Made by a program: the position numbers and the translations under genes | In this document: positions 1 to 9,349 of the stretch, piece by piece | Position numbering within the stretch: position 1 is the first letter of the stretch | How the letters are laid out: each line of letters begins with the position of its first letter | The notes under the pieces: model-generated | The model's database searches: none | Told to the model about the DNA's origin: nothing | Seen by the model: only the letters and a program-made list of their open reading frames with translations | Assembly (NCBI RefSeq): GCF_004006665.1 | Contig: NZ_QOCL01000001.1 | Span: forward strand, 124,001-188,000 | Direction: 5' to 3' | Origin: Halobacteriovorax sp. HLS | GTDB lineage: Bacteria > Bdellovibrionota > Bacteriovoracia > Bacteriovoracales > Bacteriovoracaceae | Length of the DNA stretch: 64,000 nucleotides

Positions 1-739
1 AATCGTTTGCATTTAACTCATGTAGCCACTTAAATACACCTCCAGAAGCATGTGATCCCCTATTTGACTGGATAACGACATTATAACCTTTATTCGTCCA
101 TTCCATTGCTTTATACATGTAATAAGAATTGCTATCAGTATGAAAGTATGGAGTTTTAATAAAGATTGTTTTTGCTTTCTTATCTTCTAACTCAAAAGAT
201 AAAGTAGAGATTGTAGTCTTATCTCTCATTGCAACATCATGGTATCTAATATTAAAAGATGATTTAAAAAAGGGATACATACTCTTAACGAGTAGTGAAT
301 TATCAACCCTAAATGAAACATATAAGTTATCACTCTTTTCAAGTTCATACTCCACCAAGAGAAGAGGATATTTATCGAAGATTATTTTCTTACCAAGGCA
401 CTTATCATTTATAGAAGAAAGATCTTTTATAGAACTTAAATAATTATTAAATTGAACAGAAGAAGAGAAATTTTTCTCAAACTCAAATGGACTTTCAAAA
501 TTATCTTTTGAAATCATTTCGCAAAATCCATTTACAACTGGAGATATTCTATCTTCAATCTCGTCTCCATCATTATTTAACTCATAGGCTGTACTAGGTT
601 CTTGTGAACTCATTAAAAGCTGCTGTTGCCTTAGAACTTCAAACCTTTCATCCACAGTAGTGTAGACAAATTCTTTTTCTTTTTTAGCACAGCTAAAGAG
701 GAAACAAAGTCCGGCAATTAGTAATAGAAGCTTCTTCAT
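1..739 (-). CDS. S15/CocE-type alpha/beta-hydrolase lipoprotein (3' end outside window)
   Basis: The frame is open from ATG at 739 to the left edge, about 246 residues, with the C-terminal part missing. Residues 1-17 form a lipoprotein signal ending in lipobox LFSC, so it is probably anchored by Cys17. Residues 20-200 are not recognised. Near the edge the sequence TPYFHTDSNSYYMYKAMEW, then GYNVVIQSNRGSHASGG, resembles the start of the S15 peptidase / CocE hydrolase fold (TPYGR...GYAVVVQDVRGRGAS). In that family this part surrounds the oxyanion region, and the catalytic Ser-Asp-His would follow in the unseen part. Likely role: acyl or X-prolyl peptide/ester hydrolysis at the cell envelope. The family call rests on this short stretch only. 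Confidence 0.6.
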   Translation of the reverse strand, partial: MKKLLLLIAGLCFLFSCAKKEKEFVYTTVDERFEVLRQQQLLMSSQEPSTAYELNNDGDEIEDRISPVVNGFCEMISKDNFESPFEFEKNFSSSVQFNNYLSSIKDLSSINDKCLGKKIIFDKYPLLLVEYELEKSDNLYVSFRVDNSLLVKSMYPFFKSSFNIRYHDVAMRDKTTISTLSFELEDKKAKTIFIKTPYFHTDSNSYYMYKAMEWTNKGYNVVIQSNRGSHASGGVFKWLHELNAND

Positions 740-867
740 AAGGTTCCAAGGTAAAGTGATTGCCCTATTACGAAGCAAAAACTATGCCATAGAACCTATT
801 GGATAACTTACTAAATGTACTTCAAGTGAGTGTTACAAAAAAATGATAGTGTATAGTATTTAAACAC

Positions 868-1296
868 TTACAAGTTCTCTCTAGCATACTTTGATGCCAC
901 ATAGAGAGTAAGTTGTTTAATCGTTGTAGGATTATAAGGCTTATGCACATAGAGAATTCTATCCGTTGCTCCAAATTTCTTAAAAAGTGTATCGAAGTCA
1001 TATTTTTGAAAAGAAGTGCAAACTAGAAACTCTGTTAAAGGATAGTCTTTTTGAATCATTTGAATTGTTTCTATACCGTCGATTCCAGGGGGCATTCTAA
1101 CATCCATTAAAACAAGAGAGTAAGGGTTTTGAAGCTTATGCGCTTCTCGAACCCTAAGCACTGCAACTTCACCCTGATAGCAATGATCAAGACTAAAAGT
1201 CATGCCAAGCTCAGACTCATTCATTTTTTTTATCAATTTCTTGTAGAGCTCATGAATCTCTTGAGAGTCATCAACAATTAGTATTCTATGTTCCAT
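868..1296 (-). CDS. Single-domain response regulator (receiver only)
   Basis: The 142 residues are one CheY-like receiver domain with no output domain. The acidic pair is D9-D10, the phospho-acceptor is D65 in LVLMDVRMP, the switch Thr/Ser is T94/S95 in VCTSF, and the conserved Lys is K119 in VHKPY. Such stand-alone receivers act by binding a partner or relaying phosphate from a histidine kinase. No kinase or target lies next to it here; the nearest genes are a lipoprotein downstream and the giant C25 gene, which is divergent. On the minus strand GATAAT sits 5 nt before the ATG and there is no clear Shine-Dalgarno, so the mRNA may be leaderless. Confidence 0.85.
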   Translation of the reverse strand: MEHRILIVDDSQEIHELYKKLIKKMNESELGMTFSLDHCYQGEVAVLRVREAHKLQNPYSLVLMDVRMPPGIDGIETIQMIQKDYPLTEFLVCTSFQKYDFDTLFKKFGATDRILYVHKPYNPTTIKQLTLYVASKYARENL

Positions 1297-1623
1297 AGCT
1301 TATTATCGACATAAATAACCCGAATTTGATCATAATTTATCTTAAAACTTTAAATTATCAAGAATTACCCAAGTTACTAAAATTACGACTTTCTTAAAAA
1401 GAAACACTCAAATTATTGTCAATATCATAGAAATACAAAAAAACTGATTTAGGCCAAGGCAAAATAGTTCAAATAGCTCATCAAAAAAAGTTCCGTAATA
1501 ACAAATAGATAAGAGGTTATCATCAAGATCTAATAATGCCTTAAGCAAATGTTACGATTCCCTTAATGATAGAACCAGATTGACGATAAGATATTAAAAT
1601 AACAAATCTATTAAGGAATTGAT
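1297..1623. other. Divergent intergenic region, about 330 bp
   Basis: This very AT-rich stretch separates the receiver gene (minus) from the C25 protease gene (plus). I find no open frame of note and no strong hairpin. TTGACG at 1580-1585 looks like a -35 element, but no -10 lies at the usual 16-18 bp (the nearest, TAAAAT at 1595-1600, is only 9 bp away), so no promoter is called. AAGGA at 1613-1617 is the ribosome site of the next gene. Confidence 0.5.
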
Positions 1624-4600
1624 TTGATAAATAAGTATCTACTTTTCATATTCATCACTATTTTTATGGCGACTAGTACTAGTGTAAGTGCTGCATGTGG
1701 TGCGAATTCAAGAGTTTGGGCCGGCTCAACTATATCTTGGAATGATGCCTCCAACTGGAGTGGGTCAGATGTACCAGACACTGCTTTAGAAAATGCAATA
1801 ATTGTTAACACTGGTGTCAATGCAAGAATGGATACAAACCTAACTGTTGGTTGTGTTGATGTTCAATCAGGTTTCTTCGAAGCAACACAGAATAGAACTT
1901 TAACAATTGTCGGAGATTACTTTCAAGCGCCATTTGCAAATACTCTAAATATTACAAGTAATAGATTTAATATTGATATGGCGGGAACTGCTCCTCAAAC
2001 ATTTGAGGCCGTTGATGACGTTAGAGATGTTACCTTATCCAATAATACTTCTGTAACCCTTAAAAATGATTTTCGAATTAGATCTGATCTAAATATTACG
2101 AGTACTGGGATCACTTATGTTGAAGGTGATATAACTCTAAACAATGGAAGTATTCAACAACAAATCCCAGCTGGTCATACCGTTGTTATAAAAAATGGTG
2201 GTTCAATATTTGCGAAAGGCGGATTATCAGTTAGCGGTGTTTTAAAAATAGAAGCTGGTGGAGAGCTTCGAATTTTTAGAGATAGAACTCTTAATGTTGC
2301 TAGTGGTGGTGTCCTACAGGTTCTAGGAGCTTCAGGAAATCCCGCAAAGATTGTTTCAGAAGCATCAAATAGAACTTTTATATTTACTATGAATGGAAAT
2401 CTATCCGCAGATAACTTTACCATTCAAAGAACAAGTGCTTCTGGAGTAAATATTGGATCAACAGGAACAATTACTCAGATGGATAATGGGGAGTTTAGAG
2501 GGATACGTTCTAACGGTTTTGCAATCTCCCTTGCAAATGGGGCCAGTATCCCATCTACCATGAGTTCGATAGGATTCTATAACGATGATGCTCAATCAAA
2601 TGTTTTTAACTTTAATGCAAATTCATATAGTGGTAGTGCAACCACGATTGATAATTATTCTGGCGATGTTGCAGGTTCAGCTTTTGAGGCAGATGCAAAT
2701 GGAAGAATAAATTGGACGACTATTGCTCCAACTGAGCTTTCTGTTGTTGATGATGCTGAGACCGGAGAACCTCGAATCTTTACCGACCCTACTGATGAAT
2801 TTACCTTTGCTGAATTTGCCTTCTCACTCACTCAAGATGATACAGTCACAGATATTACAAGTGTCACTCTTACAATGACAGGTACGGCATCAATATCTGA
2901 CTTTGAATATATCCGGGCCTATATAGACTCGAATAATAATTGTAATTACAATGCAAGTAATGACACACTAATCGGAGACCTATCATTTTCAGGTTCTCCT
3001 GCTAAAGCTGTTGTAACGATTCCTCCTGGAGAAATTCAAACAACAGGACCTAGTGATCAAGGTTGTCTAATTATTAGAGCGAAGGCCTCTGCAAATCCAA
3101 GCGACTCGAAAACAATGAAATTTGGGATTATGTCAGCAGGGCATGTTACAAATTCTCAAGGTTACTCATTTTCTACAACAAGTAGCCCTCCAGTTGAAGG
3201 AAAGATGTCGACCGTAAGAAACTCTAACTACTCTTCGTGGAACGGATCTACAAGTAGCAATTGGACAGTAGCAACAAATTGGTCAGGTGATACACTTCCA
3301 ACTTCTACTAGAGATTGCCAAATTGGTGTTGGTACAAATACGACACTTATAAATACTTCTCCCGTGGCCTGTGCGAATGCAACACTTCAAACGAACGGAA
3401 CTATAAACTGGAATAGCTCGACATTTCACTTTGAAGTTTATAGCTCACTCAATATACAATCATCCTTTAACTTCTTAAACGCTAGTAACGGATCTATAGT
3501 GATGAAAGGTTCTGCAAATCAATCACTAACCTCCTCAACTACATTTCCAGGAAACCTTATTATAAATAATTCAGGAACAAGTGCTTCTAACACTGTCTCT
3601 GTACTATCAAATATTACTATTTCTGGAAACCTAACTTGTAGCGATGGACGTCTAGCAATTCCAAATGGTGTAACTTTAAATGTACTTGGTAACGTCACTG
3701 TTCAAAATGGGTGTGAAATCGACATTCAGTCTGGTGGAACGATAGCTCTAGGTAACGGAAGAACCTTCACTGTTGATAGTGGTGGTTCATTAAAAATGGT
3801 TGGAACTTCAGGAAATAAGGCGAAACTTACAACTACTAATAATAGTTATGCCATGGCCGTTGTTATAAATGGTTCCATCAATGCGAGATACTATATTTTC
3901 GATCATCTTGCGACTTCAGGAGTTACCATCAACTCTGGAGCGACAATAAATGTTACAAATCATTTACAAGACGGTTCGTTTACTTATCCAGTAAACTCAT
4001 CTTCGACGCTACTGAACCTACATACACAAATACCGACAAACACTCTTTCAAATATGACTTTTGATTCAAATGGATCTTCTGCAACTAGTATTACTAATAT
4101 AAATACTAATTCCACAAGCGCAGGTACTCTATCTATTACGAGTCACACAGGTAACTTAACAGGATCATCTTTTGATAGTACCGGAAGTTATCTCATATCA
4201 TGGTCAGGAGAAACTAATACAATCTTACTTACGCGCGAAGCGAGTAGTCCCTCAACAGTAACGGTTGGTGGAACTTATAATATGGTAAGATACGGTTTTC
4301 AACAAGCATCGGCAGGTGCCTACTCTAATACAGATATAACAAGTCTAAAATTAACTTTAACTGGTACTGGTACTGCAAGTGATATTCAAAATATCCAAGT
4401 CTATTATGATAATGACTGTAACGGATCAGGAGGAGGACTTATAGGTTCAGGGACTTTCTCTGGAAACCCTGAAAGTAGGACTTTTACTTTTTCTCCCGGA
4501 CAATTTACAGTTGAAGCGGATGCTATCTCACCACCTAAAAGGTGTATCTTTGTCTACTACACAATCGCAAGTAATGCGACAGGAAATAATACTGTTGGAG

Positions 4601-7600
4601 TTAGCATCGCCTCGGGAAGTGATATTGTAAACTCTCAAGGTTACGCTTTATCTGCCACAACTCCTACGCCAGTAACTTCTAATATTTCTTCGAGTATCTA
4701 CGCACCATCGACGACAATCTGGACTGGTTCGACAAGTACTGACTGGAATAATGCTTCAAATTGGTCCGCAGGTGTACCAAGTTCAACGAAGTCTTGTCAG
4801 ATACCAAGCGCTTCCAACAACCCTACCATCAGTAGTGGCATAGCAAGCTGCCAAAATATTGATATAACAAACGGAACACTTACTCTTTCAGCAAGTGCTA
4901 CTCTGGAAACTTACGGCAACTTTACAAATAATGGAACATTCAATCAGTCAGGAACACTGGAAATTGAAGACAATGGTTCAAGTTCAAACCACAATATTAC
5001 ATCTACTTCTACTTTAACTAATTTACATATAAATAAAACGGGTGGCGGGACAATAGGAATTACAGATTCATCTTTACAGATTAATTCAATAATTATTAAC
5101 AATTCGAATTTCTTATTTAAGATCTATAATGGTAGAAAACTTATTCTACCAAATGGTCTTAATATGTCCGCGGGAACATTTCAACTTGATAGTGGTGGAA
5201 CGATTGAAATTGGTAACGGCCAAACGCTACTAGTAAATGGAGCTGTCTTTCTTATTGCTGGTACAAATGATTCATTCCCACAAAACTCCGCAACAAAAGG
5301 TCTAATCCAACCTATAGGAGGAAGTGGTACTTGGGGCTTAACAACAACTTCAGGACGAATTAGCTTCTCTGGATTTCACTTTAGCAAAATGAATACCTCA
5401 GGTTTAAATATTGGAGGATCAACAATTGTCACATCACTAAATGGAGGACAGTTTACTAATCTCTCAACAAGTTATGGATCAGTGAGAGCAATTCAAATTA
5501 ATACAACAGGAACACTCCCTGCATCGGCGACGAATATCGCTTGGACATGGGGAACATTTAACACTTTCACTGCTTCAGCAGGAACTCCAACAAGCGCTAG
5601 TTCATATAATTTAATTTACTCAAGCGGCTGTTCAGGTCATTCCATAGATTTTAGTGGGTGGACAGGAGACTGGTATGAGTCGCAGCCTACATTTGATGTT
5701 AGTACTAAAGTGACTTCATCAAACTGTAATATTTCGCTATCGAGCTCTCAATCATCAGTTAGTTTAGCAAACTTTGAGGCCATACCATATAATTCAAAAA
5801 TTGATATTAGATGGACTACTGTATTGGAATCAAATCATTTAGGCTTCAATCTCTTTAGATCAAGCTCATTAAATGGAAATGACTTTCAACAAGTTAATAC
5901 AGATTTAATAAGAAACTTAAATAACGCTGGTCAAGCAAGAGGTACATATCGATTCGTAGATGAAGATGTTAATAATGATCAATTCTATTACTATTTTCTT
6001 GAAGATATGGAACATGGTGGAAAAAGAACTTTACATGGGCCAGTGTTTGCAACACCAAAACTTGCCCTTGGCAATCCTCCAGCGGATGATAGCTCAGATA
6101 ACAATGGATCAAATCCAGATGATAGTGATGATGGAGGCACAGACTCCCCTACTCCAATCAAAAACCCAAGTTATAAAGACTTAGGAAATGGTATTGAGAT
6201 ACTTTCTCAAACGTCTACTAATATTCGCTTGAAGATCACTCCTCCAACTCCTACTTACTCTACAAGTTCATGGAATGGTTCGTATGAAAATATAAATATA
6301 GCAGGCTACTCTAAATCTTCACGACCTGGACACCCAGAACTTGCTGAAAAAGAAGTTCTGATAGAAGTTTACCAATATGCAACAAATGCAACACTAGCAC
6401 AAGTTAATCAGACCGAGGTTATCACAAACTCTAAGGACATTGCTCCTGCGCCAAGCTATTCACAAGATGGTGATGGAAAATTAGTTGAATCTCACTCATT
6501 AGATACTGATGCATACGCACTTAATAGTTTTGCGCCAAATGAATATTTGGATATTGAATCTAATCTAATCAAAATTGGGAATAAGAAGTATCTAAGACTT
6601 ATGATTAGGCCAGTTAGATATAACCCTACACTAAAAGATATTAAGTTTTCTAGCGTAATAAACGCTGAGATCTCAATTGATGGAAACGACTGGAATGTAA
6701 CTCCACCTAGTAATGACTATCAGGCACTTGCGTACTTAATAAATAATTCGTTAAAAATCGAAGTCAATTCGACAGGTATGCATCAGCTCAATTATTCAGA
6801 CTTAGTAAACACTTATACAAGTGATCCATTTGAAAATACTAATCTTAACGAACTTAGACTATACAATGGAGCTAGTGAAGTACCTCTTGAAATAGTAAGC
6901 AGTGACTCTCTATTTAACAGTGGAGACAAACTTAGATTCTTCGCAAAACATATACCTTCGAAAGAATCAAAAACAACGACTCTCATTCTTACAACAGTAG
7001 ATGCGACCAATAGCTCGGCAACACCAAAACGTATCACAAGTTTTGATGGAACTCCAAGTGATTTTGATGAAGCATCTGAAGTATTAACTCAATTCAACAA
7101 AGAACTTGAAAATGATTTAATCTATGTTGATGGAATTAGTCTTGGTCATTCACAAGATCACTTCATGTGGAAGAAGATGTTCACATTCACAGGTTGGGAC
7201 ACTTTTTCGACATCAACTCAACTTAATGAATTAATCAACACTAGTGATGAGAACGTGATCGTTTCTTTTAATTTAAAAGGAAACCCTGGTCAAATCTATG
7301 GAAATCACATGCAACACCATATTGAATTATCTATTAATTCAAACTTAGTTGATGAAATGAAATTCTGGAGTAATGATTATCATAAAGTCTCTTTCGAAGT
7401 CCCTGCGGATTACTTTATAGCAGGAATGAATAGTATTTCATTAAAACTATTAGATACACACGTAATAAACTCTGATTTAGATTTTATGTATATTGATAAA
7501 GTTGCAATCAATTATATTGGAGAGATGACTGCGACAAGTAACACAACGAACTTTAATGTCTATGAAACATTAGTTAAGTATGAAGTAACAGGCTTTACTA

Positions 7601-9129
7601 GCAATGATATAAATATTTATGACACAACAAATGAACAAACTATAAAAATAGCCAACCCAACAATATCAACTCCAAATGGCGGTACAAGTTACAATGCTCT
7701 ATTTGGTGTAGATGATCTTACAAACTCTAATTCAGAAAAAGAAATCTATGCTCTGACAGAGGCGGCTTTCTTGAGTCCAACGGCCCTATCACTGAATCAA
7801 GGGGTTGTATCATATCTAAAACAAAATTCGAATCGAGCGGACTTACTCATAATTGGGCACTCTAATCTTATCTATGCGGCCAGTGAACTTGAACAGTTAA
7901 GAAACTCTCAAGGGCTAGAGGTGCAAAGTATCTCACTTGAGCAAGTATATGCGGAATTCTCAAACGCTGCAGTGAGCACTAAGGCGATAAAGGACTTTAT
8001 AAAATATGCCAGAACATATTGGGAAAAAGCGCCTCGTTATATCCTATTACTAGGAGACGGTTCAACAGACCCACTTGATCACAATATAGATAGCTATAGT
8101 AATCTTGAGAGAACATCTGATGATGTTGAGACAATTCCAATGCCACTTTCTGTTGGTCGATTCCAAGATTATGGAAATGATAATTACTTTGTTGAAAATA
8201 CAACTAACCACCTACCTGCCCTGGCCATAGGTCGATTGCCTACAAATGACCCTGAAGTCATAAGAAACTATATTCAAAAAGTTAAAGACTTTGAAAATGG
8301 AGTAACAACTCCAACAAATATAAAGAATGTCAGTTTTCTAGCAGGTAGAGATAGCGGCTCATTTGATAAATTCTTAGAAAAGTCTAAACAAGTTGCTCTA
8401 AGCGTAAAGTCCCATAACTCATCACTTACAACTTCTATGAGTGATGCTGCAGATCATACGACTGACTTACAAATTAAAACACAAGTACAATCGATCTTCG
8501 AAAGTTCACCGCTTATAGTCTCTATGATGGGGCATGGTTCGTCTACGACATGGGGGAAGACAAATTCCTTTAAGAATACTGACGCCGCAAACCTATCTAA
8601 TACTACTCATCCAATTGCGATGATGTGGAGCTGTGAGGGCGCTCAATATTACTCGCCTGAAAAAGAGAACCTATCGATTGGTGAACAGCTAGTATTCAAT
8701 AAGAATGGCGGTGCAGTTGCCTACCTTGGATCCACAACTTTTACGACTCCTTCAGCACAAATAAAATTGGCCAATAGCTTCTTCACACAATTCTCCATTG
8801 AAACGAGTAAAGTATATAATAACCATAGAATTGGTGACATCTTACTGACTGCAAAGGCCGCGGTTGGGACAAATGAATATGAAAGAGATATCATTGGTAG
8901 TTTCTCTATAATCGGGGACCCTTCAATTCAACTTCCAAAAGAGATATTTGCACCTCCTCCAGCAGCGCTACAATTTGAAGCCCCAAAGGCAACAGGTGGC
9001 GGATGTTCAGCATTTGCAAGTGATGGATTAACTCAAATACCTTGGTACTATGGCTTAATGGAGTGGTTATTCTATTTTGGTCTAATTTTCTTGTTTACTC
9101 TTGGAAGAAAGAGGATATTGCGCTTATAA
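1624..9129 (+). CDS. Giant secreted gingipain-like (C25) cysteine protease with C-terminal sorting-type tail
   Basis: 2501 residues from a TTG start with AAGGA 7 nt upstream. Residues 1-24 are a signal peptide ending VSA-A. Three related units of about 500 residues begin at about 31, 538 and 1032, each opening with W-x-GS...NWS and carrying glycine/serine-rich beta-helix-like strands. A fibronectin-like segment (IDIRWTTVLESNHLGFNLFR) follows at about 1400, then an Asp-rich linker near 1490-1510. The C25 catalytic region covers about 2060-2440: RYILLLGDGSTDP near 2140, His2304 in MMGHGSS, Cys2337 in MMWSCEGAQ, and GGAVAYLGST after it. The tail has GGGCS at 2458-2462, a membrane segment at about 2474-2493 and the basic end RKRILRL. 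Known C25 enzymes mostly use type IX secretion; this tail instead looks like a MYXO-CTERM/GlyGly-CTERM type signal. The RiPP-like genes follow after 22 bp, apparently in one operon. Confidence 0.88.
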   Translation: MINKYLLFIFITIFMATSTSVSAACGANSRVWAGSTISWNDASNWSGSDVPDTALENAIIVNTGVNARMDTNLTVGCVDVQSGFFEATQNRTLTIVGDYFQAPFANTLNITSNRFNIDMAGTAPQTFEAVDDVRDVTLSNNTSVTLKNDFRIRSDLNITSTGITYVEGDITLNNGSIQQQIPAGHTVVIKNGGSIFAKGGLSVSGVLKIEAGGELRIFRDRTLNVASGGVLQVLGASGNPAKIVSEASNRTFIFTMNGNLSADNFTIQRTSASGVNIGSTGTITQMDNGEFRGIRSNGFAISLANGASIPSTMSSIGFYNDDAQSNVFNFNANSYSGSATTIDNYSGDVAGSAFEADANGRINWTTIAPTELSVVDDAETGEPRIFTDPTDEFTFAEFAFSLTQDDTVTDITSVTLTMTGTASISDFEYIRAYIDSNNNCNYNASNDTLIGDLSFSGSPAKAVVTIPPGEIQTTGPSDQGCLIIRAKASANPSDSKTMKFGIMSAGHVTNSQGYSFSTTSSPPVEGKMSTVRNSNYSSWNGSTSSNWTVATNWSGDTLPTSTRDCQIGVGTNTTLINTSPVACANATLQTNGTINWNSSTFHFEVYSSLNIQSSFNFLNASNGSIVMKGSANQSLTSSTTFPGNLIINNSGTSASNTVSVLSNITISGNLTCSDGRLAIPNGVTLNVLGNVTVQNGCEIDIQSGGTIALGNGRTFTVDSGGSLKMVGTSGNKAKLTTTNNSYAMAVVINGSINARYYIFDHLATSGVTINSGATINVTNHLQDGSFTYPVNSSSTLLNLHTQIPTNTLSNMTFDSNGSSATSITNINTNSTSAGTLSITSHTGNLTGSSFDSTGSYLISWSGETNTILLTREASSPSTVTVGGTYNMVRYGFQQASAGAYSNTDITSLKLTLTGTGTASDIQNIQVYYDNDCNGSGGGLIGSGTFSGNPESRTFTFSPGQFTVEADAISPPKRCIFVYYTIASNATGNNTVGVSIASGSDIVNSQGYALSATTPTPVTSNISSSIYAPSTTIWTGSTSTDWNNASNWSAGVPSSTKSCQIPSASNNPTISSGIASCQNIDITNGTLTLSASATLETYGNFTNNGTFNQSGTLEIEDNGSSSNHNITSTSTLTNLHINKTGGGTIGITDSSLQINSIIINNSNFLFKIYNGRKLILPNGLNMSAGTFQLDSGGTIEIGNGQTLLVNGAVFLIAGTNDSFPQNSATKGLIQPIGGSGTWGLTTTSGRISFSGFHFSKMNTSGLNIGGSTIVTSLNGGQFTNLSTSYGSVRAIQINTTGTLPASATNIAWTWGTFNTFTASAGTPTSASSYNLIYSSGCSGHSIDFSGWTGDWYESQPTFDVSTKVTSSNCNISLSSSQSSVSLANFEAIPYNSKIDIRWTTVLESNHLGFNLFRSSSLNGNDFQQVNTDLIRNLNNAGQARGTYRFVDEDVNNDQFYYYFLEDMEHGGKRTLHGPVFATPKLALGNPPADDSSDNNGSNPDDSDDGGTDSPTPIKNPSYKDLGNGIEILSQTSTNIRLKITPPTPTYSTSSWNGSYENINIAGYSKSSRPGHPELAEKEVLIEVYQYATNATLAQVNQTEVITNSKDIAPAPSYSQDGDGKLVESHSLDTDAYALNSFAPNEYLDIESNLIKIGNKKYLRLMIRPVRYNPTLKDIKFSSVINAEISIDGNDWNVTPPSNDYQALAYLINNSLKIEVNSTGMHQLNYSDLVNTYTSDPFENTNLNELRLYNGASEVPLEIVSSDSLFNSGDKLRFFAKHIPSKESKTTTLILTTVDATNSSATPKRITSFDGTPSDFDEASEVLTQFNKELENDLIYVDGISLGHSQDHFMWKKMFTFTGWDTFSTSTQLNELINTSDENVIVSFNLKGNPGQIYGNHMQHHIELSINSNLVDEMKFWSNDYHKVSFEVPADYFIAGMNSISLKLLDTHVINSDLDFMYIDKVAINYIGEMTATSNTTNFNVYETLVKYEVTGFTSNDINIYDTTNEQTIKIANPTISTPNGGTSYNALFGVDDLTNSNSEKEIYALTEAAFLSPTALSLNQGVVSYLKQNSNRADLLIIGHSNLIYAASELEQLRNSQGLEVQSISLEQVYAEFSNAAVSTKAIKDFIKYARTYWEKAPRYILLLGDGSTDPLDHNIDSYSNLERTSDDVETIPMPLSVGRFQDYGNDNYFVENTTNHLPALAIGRLPTNDPEVIRNYIQKVKDFENGVTTPTNIKNVSFLAGRDSGSFDKFLEKSKQVALSVKSHNSSLTTSMSDAADHTTDLQIKTQVQSIFESSPLIVSMMGHGSSTTWGKTNSFKNTDAANLSNTTHPIAMMWSCEGAQYYSPEKENLSIGEQLVFNKNGGAVAYLGSTTFTTPSAQIKLANSFFTQFSIETSKVYNNHRIGDILLTAKAAVGTNEYERDIIGSFSIIGDPSIQLPKEIFAPPPAALQFEAPKATGGGCSAFASDGLTQIPWYYGLMEWLFYFGLIFLFTLGRKRILRL

Positions 9130-9151
9130 TAGTCTTAAAGAGGATATCTAT

Positions 9152-9349
9152 ATGAATACAAAGAAGAATGAAGAAACAAAAACACTGGACCTTAAAGAAG
9201 ATGGTAAAAAGAAGAAATATCTTAAGCCAGAGATTATTTCTGAAGACTTAAATGTATTTGGTGCTTCTTGTAACGGATCTTTAAGTGGTGGAAGAAAGTC
9301 TTCTACTGGAACTCCAAATTTTTGCAATGCGAATAAGCTTAACTCTTAA
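9152..9349 (+). CDS. Candidate RiPP precursor peptide, 65 residues
   Basis: ATG 9152 is preceded by AGAGGA at good spacing. An in-frame start at 9101 lies inside the C25 gene and is rejected. The N-terminal half is charged and Lys-rich like a leader and contains KKYLKPEI (Y23, P26, I28), the YxxP-x-[LI] pattern that PqqD-like recognition domains bind in lasso and other RiPP leaders. The rest is small and polar: GASCNGSLSGG at 37-47, a Ser/Thr stretch, then NFCNAN, with Cys40 and Cys58 the only cysteines, and a C-terminal Ser65. The TAA overlaps the ATG of the HprK-like kinase. A PqqD follows in the operon and a radical SAM enzyme is nearby. Calling it a modified peptide is inference; the product and class are unknown. 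Confidence 0.7.
   Translation: MNTKKNEETKTLDLKEDGKKKKYLKPEIISEDLNVFGASCNGSLSGGRKSSTGTPNFCNANKLNS

Noticed and set aside
1580-1600. Promoter of the C25 gene
   Set aside because: TTGACG and TAAAAT are only 9 bp apart, too close for sigma-70.
9101-9151. Upstream in-frame start of the candidate precursor
   Set aside because: It lies inside the C25 gene and adds a segment unlike a leader; ATG 9152 has a good ribosome site.
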